From IDS-8 sp040902105 (lineage in GTDB: Bacteria; Pseudomonadota; Gammaproteobacteria; Steroidobacterales; Woeseiaceae), in contig JBBDXW010000025.1 of NCBI GenBank assembly GCA_040902105.1, positions 62,001 through 126,000 of the forward strand: DNA of 64,000 nucleotides, read 5' to 3'. Positions 36,575 through 45,301 of the stretch are shown in pieces; the first letter of the stretch is position 1, and every line of letters starts with the position of its first letter. A program made the translations under genes and the position numbers. Under the pieces are notes generated by a model. That model made no database searches and had not been told where the DNA came from. It saw nothing but the letters and a program-made list of their open reading frames with translations.

Positions 36575-37732
36575 CTAAGCGCCAGGCTTCCAGATTACGT
36601 TCTCTCCACCCTCCGAGTTCGAGGCTATGCCAACGACAATGCCATATTGAGAGATTGTCCCGACGGTGAACTCGCCCGCCGACCAGTTATTCATCGCCTG
36701 GAATGGGTGTCTATAAGCCTGCAAATTCCACGTAGCGCCATAATCTGCTGACTCCCAGACGCGGGATGTCCCATGCTCTTCCAATAAAAGTAAGCGGTTC
36801 GCATTGTTCGGGTGATTTACCACGTGTCCGTGGTTGGAATCGCCTCCGCCGCCGTAAACCTGAATAGGGGGAGCGCTTGTCGTAGTCACAAATCCATCCG
36901 TGATGATATCGGACGAGTTGCCAGCACCTGCATCGACTAGAATTGCGGGATGACCGTTGCCTTCGTTCTGGGCAAAACAAATCAATTGATCTGTGCCCGG
37001 CAAGAACAACGCTTGCCCAGTCGAGCGGTTCCAGAACGGACTGGAACTGCTAAAATTGTTTGGATTCAGGACAGAAAATTCTTGCGTCGCGAGGTTGTAC
37101 GCGAAGAAACGGAATACCGCCCAGATAAATATTCCCGGTTTGCCGGGCCCAAACAGGTTCGGGTGCCAGCCCATTGCGGCGAAATTCGTATTGCCACTGT
37201 TAAGCGCTGGAGACGTCTGTTCGGCCGTTTGCTTCCACCTACCGTTTGTACCATCGGAACGATCAAACCACCTTAATGCATTGTCATCGTACCTGCGGAA
37301 CCAATAGTCGCCGTTGGTGGGATCGAACGTTACATTCCAAATGTGCCCCGTTCCAGGGAACAGGTTCATGCCGGATGTAGACCACCTATCTGATGTTTCG
37401 TCGTAAATGTAATGTGAATAATCCCTCGACTGAGAGCTTGCAGGCTTGCCCATGTATTGAATCTCATGGCGCGAAGGGTCGAACCAGACCGTTTGAACCT
37501 GCCATTGAATGTCGTTCTCTCGTTGCAGATTGTTTTTCGTAAAATGAGTGCTTTGACCGTGTGTCAAAGCTTGGGCAGCTTCTGCGAGACTCAAGCCTGT
37601 TGCGCCGCATAAGGTCGAACTGCCGGACCCAGTAAGGTCGGGTGGACAAGGCTTTGCAACTACGGCTCTACCAAAACCACTGGTTCCAACTAGCAGGCTG
37701 CAGGCGCCAACTAAAAATCTGCGTCGTTCCAT
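36575..37732 (-). CDS. Tat-exported protein of unknown function, possibly a beta-propeller
   Basis: This is a 385-residue protein. It has a twin-arginine signal (ERRRFLVGACSLL) and probable cleavage before KPCPP. The mature part is rich in aromatic and Gly residues with Trp-containing strands (WNVTFDPTNGDYWFRRYDD, RVWESADYGATWNLQAY) resembling BNR or propeller blades. I do not recognise a catalytic site. The start is the ATG at 37732, with GGGAAA upstream. It follows another Tat-exported gene by 51 bases and shares the KPCPP start of the mature protein with it. The pair may act on an extracellular glycan. Confidence 0.7.
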   Translation of the reverse strand: MERRRFLVGACSLLVGTSGFGRAVVAKPCPPDLTGSGSSTLCGATGLSLAEAAQALTHGQSTHFTKNNLQRENDIQWQVQTVWFDPSRHEIQYMGKPASSQSRDYSHYIYDETSDRWSTSGMNLFPGTGHIWNVTFDPTNGDYWFRRYDDNALRWFDRSDGTNGRWKQTAEQTSPALNSGNTNFAAMGWHPNLFGPGKPGIFIWAVFRFFAYNLATQEFSVLNPNNFSSSSPFWNRSTGQALFLPGTDQLICFAQNEGNGHPAILVDAGAGNSSDIITDGFVTTTSAPPIQVYGGGGDSNHGHVVNHPNNANRLLLLEEHGTSRVWESADYGATWNLQAYRHPFQAMNNWSAGEFTVGTISQYGIVVGIASNSEGGENVIWKPGA

Positions 37733-37783
37733 AACAATTTCCCATGGCCATCTCACGTGGCGCCCGAGTTTGAAGTGCGCCGG

Positions 37784-38887
37784 CTAAACTTGCGGGCACG
37801 GAATAAAAGACTTAGAAAAAATAATCTGATCGTATCGATGAAAAAACTCTGTCAGATTAAATCCGTTCATGTATTGCGATGCGATCATCGCGTTATATCC
37901 TTTCGGATAATTAGATTCCATTGGCATGTTCACAAACTGATCCCATATTTTTGTAAAGCTCGTTTCGTTCCTATGAGCCGCAAAAACTTGGATCTGAGTC
38001 TGTGGTGCAGAGCCAGGAACACCCGGTACTATGTGAAACATGATGCAATCCCAGGAATCGGCCTCCCACGCCCAACAGTTACCGACGTTCCCTGGCCAAT
38101 CACAGACTCCAAGTTCGTTTCCTGGCTGATTGTTCGATGCGGAATCCAGTGGAGGTCCACCAGACCGATACATACTGAACATGGCAGTACCGGCGATTCC
38201 ACTATTATCAAAGCTTTCAACAACAATTTCCTGATCGCTTAAGGAATGTGCAGTCAGGGTCTGGTACAACAATTTCCCTCCCTCCGCTTGCCCAATTCGA
38301 CGCGAGTCAAGTTTCACACGCATCTGCAAATAATATTCGGCGCCGTCAAATTGACCGGAATTGTGAAAACTCGGATGGCCGTAGTATCCAAACGAATGTT
38401 GCTGCGTCTCGTCAGTGTCGGACGGATCCCATGCGCGCGGGGAAATTGATCCATTTGCCCCTGGATCGTTCGCTGCCTTGCCGTTTCCAGGACTCTGTAA
38501 AGGTGAATACGGACGCCACCACGCAGCTCCGTCGGTCGATCCAGTAGGACGAAATGCCTCCAGGCATCCTCCCCCGGTTATTCCATCACCTGTTCGGTAA
38601 ATAATGGTATTTGGTTTCTGAGTGTCATTCGGATCATTGCCTTTTCCGCCAGCCCACCGAAACGCATTGACTTCGGCTTCCGAACGAAAATCATGAAACC
38701 AGACAACTCCGGGTCCGCTGGTGCGTGCTTGCCAGTCGGCTTCCGCATTTCCCGTTCCGCAGCCCGTTGGGGTACCGTTTCCTTGTTCGTCCAACAGGAT
38801 CGGCGGACATGGCTTTGCGAGCGACAGTCCCGGGACCATGGCACACGCGAGACCAACTGATTGGGTAAGGAAATCTCTGCGTTTCAT
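37784..38887 (-). CDS. Tat-exported jelly-roll protein, possible polysaccharide lyase
   Basis: This is a 367-residue protein with a clear Tat signal (MKRRDFLTQS) and likely cleavage after GLSLA, giving a mature start KPCPP. The mature domain has strands like YYLQMRVKLDSRRI, EGGKLLYQT and a Trp-rich WAWEADSWDCIMFHIVPG. This pattern recalls concanavalin-type jelly rolls of polysaccharide lyases. The family assignment is by resemblance only. Two cysteine groups (KPCPP and GCGTGNA near the N-terminus; GVCDW and GNCWAW later) could form disulfides, in keeping with folding before export or oxidation outside. It is the first gene of the pair. Confidence 0.7.
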   Translation of the reverse strand: MKRRDFLTQSVGLACAMVPGLSLAKPCPPILLDEQGNGTPTGCGTGNAEADWQARTSGPGVVWFHDFRSEAEVNAFRWAGGKGNDPNDTQKPNTIIYRTGDGITGGGCLEAFRPTGSTDGAAWWRPYSPLQSPGNGKAANDPGANGSISPRAWDPSDTDETQQHSFGYYGHPSFHNSGQFDGAEYYLQMRVKLDSRRIGQAEGGKLLYQTLTAHSLSDQEIVVESFDNSGIAGTAMFSMYRSGGPPLDSASNNQPGNELGVCDWPGNVGNCWAWEADSWDCIMFHIVPGVPGSAPQTQIQVFAAHRNETSFTKIWDQFVNMPMESNYPKGYNAMIASQYMNGFNLTEFFHRYDQIIFSKSFIPCPQV

Positions 38888-39146
38888 ATTTTTTCCAAGC
38901 GCCTGGCAACGCGTATGACAAACTCTGCGACGAACAGGCCGGCTGCAAATAGTTCATCGTGAGGGTTATCGTAAGCCAAATACACTGACTCATAGTGGGA
39001 GTTCGGTCACAGTATAAAGGGTGATGACCGTCTCGCCAAAAAAGAATCGCTCGTGTCGCTGCTCGGCGACAGAGCGGAGACGTGACGCAAAAATACGTTC
39101 ACTCTTCTTTTAAACCGTCACGCCTCACGTGGCCTTCGATCTGGTT

Positions 39147-40001
39147 TTACATAGTCTCCCCGAGCCAACTAATGCAGCATCGGGTTACCGAATCCAGAAC
39201 GGGCCTGCTCGACAACGTATGATCCGCATCTGGGAACTCGTGGATAACACTGGATGACTGTCGCACCGCTATGCGCCAATGCTTGTCTACCTTGGATAAA
39301 TCCATAAATTCCTGCGCAGTCAAATCGCGGCCACTGATGATTACTAAAATCGAATGTCGGAAGCTTACCAATCCAGAGCGCATGCGCTCGACGAACGAAC
39401 CAGTAGTCTGCTTTTCAGCGCTCTGCCGGGCTGACGTCGAAATGCGTGCGGCGCGGAGCGAATGGAAAAATTCCCGTAGCGAACGACCAACGGTAAATTC
39501 TCCTGCGAGGACCTTCCGCCAGAACGTTTTCTGCAAAAGTCGTTGCATGTAGTAGTGGCGAAGATAAGTTTTTGCTTCCCCTTGCGTCGTGCGTACCCAG
39601 GGATTCAGGAGGATCAAGCCGCTCACGCGTGGATCCGTATGGCAGTAAATCAGGTTGGCAGATGCCGCATCGCAAAGTCCGAGCAGCACGATTTTCGTCA
39701 ACCCGGGAAGTGTCGCCGTGAAACAATCGATCGCCGCCCGGATATCGTCGTCCAGGGATTCGAAGGAACGCGGCTGACCTTCAGAATCTCCCATGCCACG
39801 AACGTCGAACCGCAGTACCGGTATTCCCGCTGCGGCGAATCGTCTCGCCATCAGTACGAACTGGCGGTGACTGCCGACCCGGTACTGTGGACCGCCTACC
39901 ACGATGACAACACCGGTTTCGGCATCGTGCTCGCTCGCGTGCAGGATGCCGACCAGTCTGTCGCCGGCGCAGTCAAAGACGACCGGGCGCTCCTGCTTCA
40001 C
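39147..40001 (-). CDS. Exosortase A system-associated hydrolase 1 (alpha/beta hydrolase)
   Basis: This is a 284-residue alpha/beta hydrolase of the TIGR03100 type. The oxyanion-side motif GGPQYRVGSHRQF and the RFDVRGMGDSEG strand are clear. The nucleophile elbow reads LLGLCDAAS, so Cys110 replaces the usual serine, which I believe is normal for this group. The C-terminal His is in DADHTLS. It overlaps hydrolase 2 by four bases, and hydrolase 2 in turn overlaps the ACP gene. This makes a coupled ACP-hydrolase 2-hydrolase 1 set. A thioesterase or acyl-transfer role on the ACP is inferred. Confidence 0.9.
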   Translation of the reverse strand: MKQERPVVFDCAGDRLVGILHASEHDAETGVVIVVGGPQYRVGSHRQFVLMARRFAAAGIPVLRFDVRGMGDSEGQPRSFESLDDDIRAAIDCFTATLPGLTKIVLLGLCDAASANLIYCHTDPRVSGLILLNPWVRTTQGEAKTYLRHYYMQRLLQKTFWRKVLAGEFTVGRSLREFFHSLRAARISTSARQSAEKQTTGSFVERMRSGLVSFRHSILVIISGRDLTAQEFMDLSKVDKHWRIAVRQSSSVIHEFPDADHTLSSRPVLDSVTRCCISWLGETM

Positions 40002-40828
40002 GACGACCTGTCCGCTAACAGGTATTCAGTCGTACGTTGCGTGAGTTCAGGATTTACCACAATCTCGGTGGTGCTCCAGAAGGGTTCGCCTGGAATGCGC
40101 CGGCCGGTCGATTCAATTCCCTGCTCCTGCGCTTTTACCGCCAGGCGCCGTCCCGCGATGGATAACTCATTTTCCCGTGCCCTGCCAACTTCGAAAATTG
40201 CGAGTTGTCCGAGGCAGGGGTCGATGAAAGCGGCAAGATCGACCGCCTCGACGGCGCGCCAGAGTTCAGGCGTCAATGGATACCCGGCGATTTCCAGAGT
40301 CTCGCCCCGGTCCAGGCGCTCCTTCAGGTTCTCGACCGTCTCCCCGCCGTCGGATTCCATCATCGAGGCGGCCACACGGAAACGCAAGAACTGGGTCATG
40401 TACTGCCGGCCGTTTTCCACGGGTTGCCAGAAGACGGTTTTTTGCACGTTACTTCCTGTGTCGCGCAGACTCTCGGCCACCAACGCACAACCGAGCCGCG
40501 TCGCAACTAACGCCTGCAGGGACAGGCCGTTCGCCCCTATCCACGCTATCGCAGCAACGATATCCGACTTCCAGGTACTCCAGGTGGCCTCGGCAAACTC
40601 GCCATCGCTGTCGCCTGTACCGAACAAATCGACAACAAGCGCCGCGTACCCGCCGGCGAGAAGCGCCTTCGCAGTCTCGGTGACCTGGCGCCGGCACTTG
40701 TTCATCTCTTCGCCGAACGGCGGCACGAAAAGCACGCAGCGCCTGGCTTTGGCCGGCGCACGCAACAGCAGAAATATTCGGCCGGCGGAACTCTCGAGAA
40801 AGAACGGTTCGAGTCGGCTCCGGGTCAA
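39998..40828 (-). CDS. Exosortase A system-associated hydrolase 2
   Basis: This is a 276-residue alpha/beta-hydrolase-fold protein of the TIGR03101 type. The strand VPPFGEEMNKCRR and the VVDLFGTGDSDG motif match the family. The nucleophile elbow position is degenerate (VATRLGCAL), with no Ser or Cys where G-x-S-x-G is expected. This protein may therefore be a partner or pseudo-enzyme of hydrolase 1. It overlaps both neighbours by four bases (ATGA), which implies tight co-translation. Confidence 0.9.
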   Translation of the reverse strand: MTRSRLEPFFLESSAGRIFLLLRAPAKARRCVLFVPPFGEEMNKCRRQVTETAKALLAGGYAALVVDLFGTGDSDGEFAEATWSTWKSDIVAAIAWIGANGLSLQALVATRLGCALVAESLRDTGSNVQKTVFWQPVENGRQYMTQFLRFRVAASMMESDGGETVENLKERLDRGETLEIAGYPLTPELWRAVEAVDLAAFIDPCLGQLAIFEVGRARENELSIAGRRLAVKAQEQGIESTGRRIPGEPFWSTTEIVVNPELTQRTTEYLLADRSS

Positions 40829-41070
40829 GCGTTCACCTTGCGCTCGACGAACCTTGCGAGGGTGCCGACGGTTTCGAAGATATCGGCCGAGACCTCGTCA
40901 TCATCGATCGAGATGCCGAATTCTTCTTCCACCATCGTGAGTACGGTAACCACGGCCATGGAGTCGAACTCCGGAACGACGCCGAGGAGTGGCGAAGCTG
41001 CCGTCAGCTGATCGGCACGATCGCCTAACTGTAACGTGTCCCGCAAAATTTCCCTGATGTCATCGACCAT
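40825..41070 (-). CDS. Acyl carrier protein, exosortase A system-associated
   Basis: This is an 81-residue acidic carrier protein with Ser37 in EFDSMAVVTVL as the phosphopantetheine site. It starts the ACP-hydrolase 2-hydrolase 1 set and overlaps hydrolase 2 by four bases. In related loci this ACP accompanies the ligase and PLP decarboxylase that lie here at 2044-4863. It is a different lineage from the carrier at 16695 (DSM rather than DSI context), so the window holds two separate carrier-dependent acyl systems. Confidence 0.9.
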   Translation of the reverse strand: MVDDIREILRDTLQLGDRADQLTAASPLLGVVPEFDSMAVVTVLTMVEEEFGISIDDDEVSADIFETVGTLARFVERKVNA

Positions 41071-41146
41071 AGTGTCTGATTCGCCGTGTTGTTAACTTGT
41101 GACCTGGTGTGCTGTCTGGTGAATAAGTTATTTGCGCGACAGTACA

Positions 41147-42295
41147 CTAGCTATCCACTCGAGCGGTCGACCACGTGGTGTAGGTCTTGCCGCGGTACGC
41201 CTCGAAAATTCCCCGCGCGCTGGCAATATTCACGAGACAGAAATAGTAAGGGATGTACAGAGGCATCGCGAGATTTTGACGACCGCGTAGCAGCGACCCC
41301 GCCACCGCCAGGCCATAGAACAGAAGCTGCACGACGAAGGTGACCCAATAAAAAGGATGCTGTCCGAGCAGCAGCCCATTGATCAGGAACGCCGCTACGA
41401 GGAATGCCGGCACCAGCCACCGCAGCAATTTATGGGAAATGACTTGCCACGAAAAAAGTCCGAAGCGGAACGGATTGAGCAATCCCTTCATCGACATCAA
41501 GGCCCGCCAAGCCCGATTGACGATTCGCACCTTCCGCCGGTACTCCTTGAAAAATGCTCCGGCGGTCTGTTCATAAGACAGCGCCCCGGGCTCGTAGACG
41601 CAGCGGTAACCCTCCTGGACCACCTGCAATGGATTCACAAAATCCGAAAGCGATTCTGCGCTCATCGGCTTATAGAGCGATCGGCGCACAGCGTAGATCG
41701 CTCCATCGCCACCCACGACGGACCCACGGCGGCTTTCCAGCATCTTGATCGCCGTCTCGTAACGCCAGTAGAGCGACTCGGAGCGCCCGGCATCGGAATC
41801 CGGCTCGATGTAGCTCGACTCACCAATGACGGCTCCGATCTCCGGATCGGCAAACCGGGCCACGAGCGCACGCACGGCGTCGGGCCGATACATCGCATTC
41901 GCGTCTGAAAAGACAACGACATCGCCGCGCGCATTGTTTACACCTGCATTCAGGCCAAGCGTCTTGCCGCCGCGCTGCTCCATGCGCAACAGGCTCACGC
42001 CTTTGTCCTCATACTCCGCCACTATCGAGTCCGTCGCGTCACTGGATGCGTCGGAGACCACGACGATCTCGAGCAGGTCGGCCGGATAATCGAGTTCCAG
42101 GCAGTTATCGAGCCTTTCGGCAATACAATCCTCTTCATTGAAGGCTGAGATAAGGAGCGTGACGGCTGGCAGCGGTTCGTCGTGCCCGCTCGCTGGAGGG
42201 TCCGCGCGGCGAGTCACGATCAGTAGGATCAACGGATAACCGGCATAGACGTAGAAAACGACTGCGACGAGGCACCAGAAAGCAATTTCCATCAT
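41147..42295 (-). CDS. Membrane glycosyltransferase family 2 (processive-type layout)
   Basis: This is a 382-residue GT2 with one N-terminal membrane helix and about three C-terminal helices around a GT-A domain. Motifs are TLLISAFNEEDCI, VVVSDASSD, VFSDANAMY, GGDGAIYAVRR and SDFVNPLQVVQEGYRC. The RRKVRIVNRAW segment sits where processive synthases carry QxxRW. Related proteins are common in XrtA loci. It lies 76 bases before the ACP gene and may share its transcript. Whether it is processive cannot be decided from the sequence. Confidence 0.88.
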   Translation of the reverse strand: MMEIAFWCLVAVVFYVYAGYPLILLIVTRRADPPASGHDEPLPAVTLLISAFNEEDCIAERLDNCLELDYPADLLEIVVVSDASSDATDSIVAEYEDKGVSLLRMEQRGGKTLGLNAGVNNARGDVVVFSDANAMYRPDAVRALVARFADPEIGAVIGESSYIEPDSDAGRSESLYWRYETAIKMLESRRGSVVGGDGAIYAVRRSLYKPMSAESLSDFVNPLQVVQEGYRCVYEPGALSYEQTAGAFFKEYRRKVRIVNRAWRALMSMKGLLNPFRFGLFSWQVISHKLLRWLVPAFLVAAFLINGLLLGQHPFYWVTFVVQLLFYGLAVAGSLLRGRQNLAMPLYIPYYFCLVNIASARGIFEAYRGKTYTTWSTARVDS

Positions 42296-42437
42296 AGAAA
42301 TCTACACACAAAATCGGCTTGCCTGTCATTGACCGGACCGTGGCTCGGCAGGCCGGTAGCATGGCGGCAATAATACGATAGAAGTTTCCCCAACTGCGCG
42401 ATCGTATTCATAGTTTTGGCGGTCGGTTGGCTTTAAG

Positions 42438-44273
42438 ATGTCTCTTTCTTACCAGGCGCTGTGCATGACCCGGATTCTTACCCGGTTTCTTGGCCAGATG
42501 GCTCTCGGTGACGCTCCGGTCCCGGACCACGTCCGCCAGCACTTCGACCCCGAGCATTTTCAAGCCGGACTTGCGTTGCACGCGCCGATAGTGCAGCGAT
42601 CGGGGCAGTGCGCAGTCGGCATCAAGGGATCCCCGCGATTTGAGGACGGGGCCGGGGATACTGCTTCCGTAGCGGAACGGATTCTCTCGGCGTATCGCAA
42701 TGAGGGTTTTCGCGTACTCGAGCGGCTGCGCGGCGCATTCGCCCTGGTCGTTGCCGATTGCCACCGCCGCCGGGCATTGATCGCGATCGACCGAATGGGC
42801 ATCGAACGGCTGGCCTGGGGCGTGGCCAACGAACGGTTGGCATTCGGCTCGTCGGCATCGGACGTCGCAAGGACCCTCTCCGCGGAACCCGCACTGAATC
42901 CGCAGGCGCTTTTCGATTTCATGCTGAGCCATATGGTGCCCGCCCCCGAAACCGCTTTTGCCGGTGTGCAGAAACTCCTTCCGGGAACTGCTATAGAGTT
43001 CAACGGAAGCAGCATCGAACACATCAAATACTGGCAGCCGGACTTCCATCGCAAACAGAGCCCGAACATTGCAGAACTTCGTGAGGCGCTTCTTCCGACT
43101 CTTCGAAGCGCCGTCAAAGCATCGAGGCCCGACGCGCTGACCGGCAGCTTCCTCAGCGGCGGCCTGGACAGCTCGACAGTGACCGGTTTGCTCGCGGATC
43201 TCCAGCCCGATTCCGCCCATGCGTTTTCCGTCGGTTTCGGCGTGGCGGAATTCAACGAGCTGGCATACGCACGAACGGCGTCGCGGCATTTCGGCTGTCA
43301 GCTGCATGAATATGAGGTCACGGCCGACGACATCGTACGCATCGTTCCTCAAATAGCAGCCACCTGCGACGAACCTTTCGGAAACTCCTCGGCCGTCCCG
43401 ACGCTGAGCTGCATGCAGATGGCAAAAGGCCATGGTATGACGCATCTTCTCGCCGGCGACGGAGGCGACGAGCTGTTTGGCGGCAACGAACGTTATGTCA
43501 GCCAGCGCGTCTTCGAACTCTATGCGCGGCTCCCGGCATTCCTGCGGCGCGCTTTCCTCGACCCGCTTGCCGGGCTTTTGCATCCCGAAGATTCCGTCCT
43601 TCCCTTGCGGAAATTCTCGAGCTACGTGCAACAGGCAAATATTCCACTTCCCGAACGATACGAGAGCTGGAATTTCGTCTACCGGGAGCGATCGGACAAG
43701 TTGTTCGACGGAGATTTCCTGAAGCAGGTCGATCCCGGATCTCCCCTGAGGCGAATGCACGAAGTATGGAATTCCTGCCAGTCCTGCGACCTTCTGGATC
43801 GTATGCTGTGGTATGACTGGAAATTCACTCTTGCGGACAACGACCTTCGAAAAGTTTCCCAGATGAGTGAACTGGCCGATATCAAGGTCTCTTATCCGAT
43901 GCTGGATGAAGACGTCGTTGCACTTTCCGTGCGGGTCCCTTCCGCGGCCAAGATCGAAGGCAAGGAACTCCGGTCATTCTTCAAGCGGGCCACGAACGGG
44001 TTTTTGCCGCCGGAGATCATCAGGAAAAAGAAACACGGGTTCGGCCTGCCGTTCGGTCAATGGCTGAAGACGCACACGAAACTTCAGGAGCTGGTCTATG
44101 GGAGTCTGGACTCTCTGGAGAAACGACAGATTTTCGTACCGGCGTTTTTGAAGAGGGTCGCGGCAGAGCACAAGGAAGGCCACCCTGGATACTACGGCTA
44201 CGCAATCTGGGACCTGGTCACACTGGAACAGTGGCTGCTGGCACAGGAGCGCCGGCACTCCATCAGTTTTTAA
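42438..44273 (+). CDS. Asparagine-synthase-like protein with degenerate glutaminase domain
   Basis: This is a 611-residue asparagine synthetase B-like protein. The C-terminal ATP-pyrophosphatase domain is intact: PP-loop SFLSGGLDSST near residue 240, LLAGDGGDELFGGNERY, and KKKHGFGLPFGQW. The N-terminal domain keeps the Ntn fold but starts MSLSYQAL, so the Cys2 nucleophile needed to release ammonia from glutamine is missing. It may use free ammonia or another amine, or make an amide or ester-like bond in the manner of beta-lactam-synthetase-type relatives. It is the only plus-strand gene in the right-hand core, and its end overlaps the convergent deacetylase gene by 11 bases. Confidence 0.88.
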   Translation: MSLSYQALCMTRILTRFLGQMALGDAPVPDHVRQHFDPEHFQAGLALHAPIVQRSGQCAVGIKGSPRFEDGAGDTASVAERILSAYRNEGFRVLERLRGAFALVVADCHRRRALIAIDRMGIERLAWGVANERLAFGSSASDVARTLSAEPALNPQALFDFMLSHMVPAPETAFAGVQKLLPGTAIEFNGSSIEHIKYWQPDFHRKQSPNIAELREALLPTLRSAVKASRPDALTGSFLSGGLDSSTVTGLLADLQPDSAHAFSVGFGVAEFNELAYARTASRHFGCQLHEYEVTADDIVRIVPQIAATCDEPFGNSSAVPTLSCMQMAKGHGMTHLLAGDGGDELFGGNERYVSQRVFELYARLPAFLRRAFLDPLAGLLHPEDSVLPLRKFSSYVQQANIPLPERYESWNFVYRERSDKLFDGDFLKQVDPGSPLRRMHEVWNSCQSCDLLDRMLWYDWKFTLADNDLRKVSQMSELADIKVSYPMLDEDVVALSVRVPSAAKIEGKELRSFFKRATNGFLPPEIIRKKKHGFGLPFGQWLKTHTKLQELVYGSLDSLEKRQIFVPAFLKRVAAEHKEGHPGYYGYAIWDLVTLEQWLLAQERRHSISF

Positions 44274-45264
44274 TATCCTCCCGGAAGTTCATTGTAGGAG
44301 CCGGCTTCACATAGCTCCCTCCGTAGGCACGCAAAAAGCCCAGCGCCAGCGAACTGCCGAGCCGCCACCACGGTCCTATCCTTGGAATGCCATATCGCTC
44401 GGTATCAGGTCCTGCGACTGACCAACGCGTGGTGACTGCCGTCTCGAAGCCCGCCTCTTCGACCATCGCTGCGTGCTCCGGCCCGAAATCCCTGCCCGGA
44501 ATACCGTTCGGATAAGCGAATGTCCGGGCTGCCCGGCCCGTGACTTCCTCAATCCAGCGGCTGCACCCCGTTATCTCCGTTCTGGCATTCGCATCGGTCA
44601 GTTCCTTCAGGATCGGGTGATGCAGGGTGTGCCCGCCGATGTCGAAGCCACGCCGCGCCAGATCGGCAACCATGCTTCGGTCCATCATCAGTCGAGGCAG
44701 TTCACGCCCGGTATTTTCCCGGAAGAACGCTTCGGCAAGGTCCCAGCGTTTTTCCAGCGGTTGGTACTTCAGAAGTTTCAGGATCCGGGTAACAAGCTTG
44801 CCCGCGTCGTCGCCCTCGAGGGGCGTCTGATCGAGTTCCGCAAGGCCCTCGACAATCCAGTTCGAACCCCTGATGCGCGCACCCTCGATGATCAGGTCGT
44901 TCCACATGACGCCGCGGTCGACGGCGTCGCCGGCGATGAAAAAGCTTGCAGGCAGCCCGGCCCGCTCCAGTGACGGCGCCGCGAACTCGTAATTGTTCGC
45001 GTAACCGTCATCGAACGTAATGCACGCCGCACGTGCCGGCAGCGCCCCCGCCTGGAGGCGCTCGACTGCTTCCGGCAACGGCAATACGGCGAACACCCGT
45101 CCAATAACCTCGAGGTCAGCCAGGAACCGGGCACGATCCGGTTCACCGCGCCGTAAGTTATCCGCTTGTTGCAGGACCTGGTGGTAGGAGAAAACGGCGA
45201 GCCTGGCTCGCCCACCGGCCGGCGAAAGCAACGCCCCAAGCGCGCGCGTCAAGGCTGCAGTCAT
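44263..45264 (-). CDS. Polysaccharide deacetylase (NodB-like, CE4)
   Basis: This is a 333-residue carbohydrate esterase family 4 protein. The catalytic base and metal Asp are in ITFDDGYANN and the metal histidines in GGHTLHHP. The arginine-type motif is FAYPNGIPGRDF. No clear signal peptide is seen, which suggests a cytoplasmic or membrane-associated role on the lipid-linked intermediate. It is 37 bases downstream of a GT4 gene on the same strand. It is a second deacetylase in the locus, distinct from the DUF3473 type at 55418. It probably removes N-acetyl groups from the glycan. Confidence 0.87.
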   Translation of the reverse strand: MTAALTRALGALLSPAGGRARLAVFSYHQVLQQADNLRRGEPDRARFLADLEVIGRVFAVLPLPEAVERLQAGALPARAACITFDDGYANNYEFAAPSLERAGLPASFFIAGDAVDRGVMWNDLIIEGARIRGSNWIVEGLAELDQTPLEGDDAGKLVTRILKLLKYQPLEKRWDLAEAFFRENTGRELPRLMMDRSMVADLARRGFDIGGHTLHHPILKELTDANARTEITGCSRWIEEVTGRAARTFAYPNGIPGRDFGPEHAAMVEEAGFETAVTTRWSVAGPDTERYGIPRIGPWWRLGSSLALGFLRAYGGSYVKPAPTMNFREDIKN

Positions 45265-45301
45265 GGCTGAAATCCGACCTCTGTCCTGGTCCGGCTGGAA
45301 T

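Noticed and set aside
42408..43760. 450-codon minus-strand frame opposite the degenerate asparagine synthase
   Set aside because: The plus strand carries an intact PP-loop synthase; the minus strand shows no motif.
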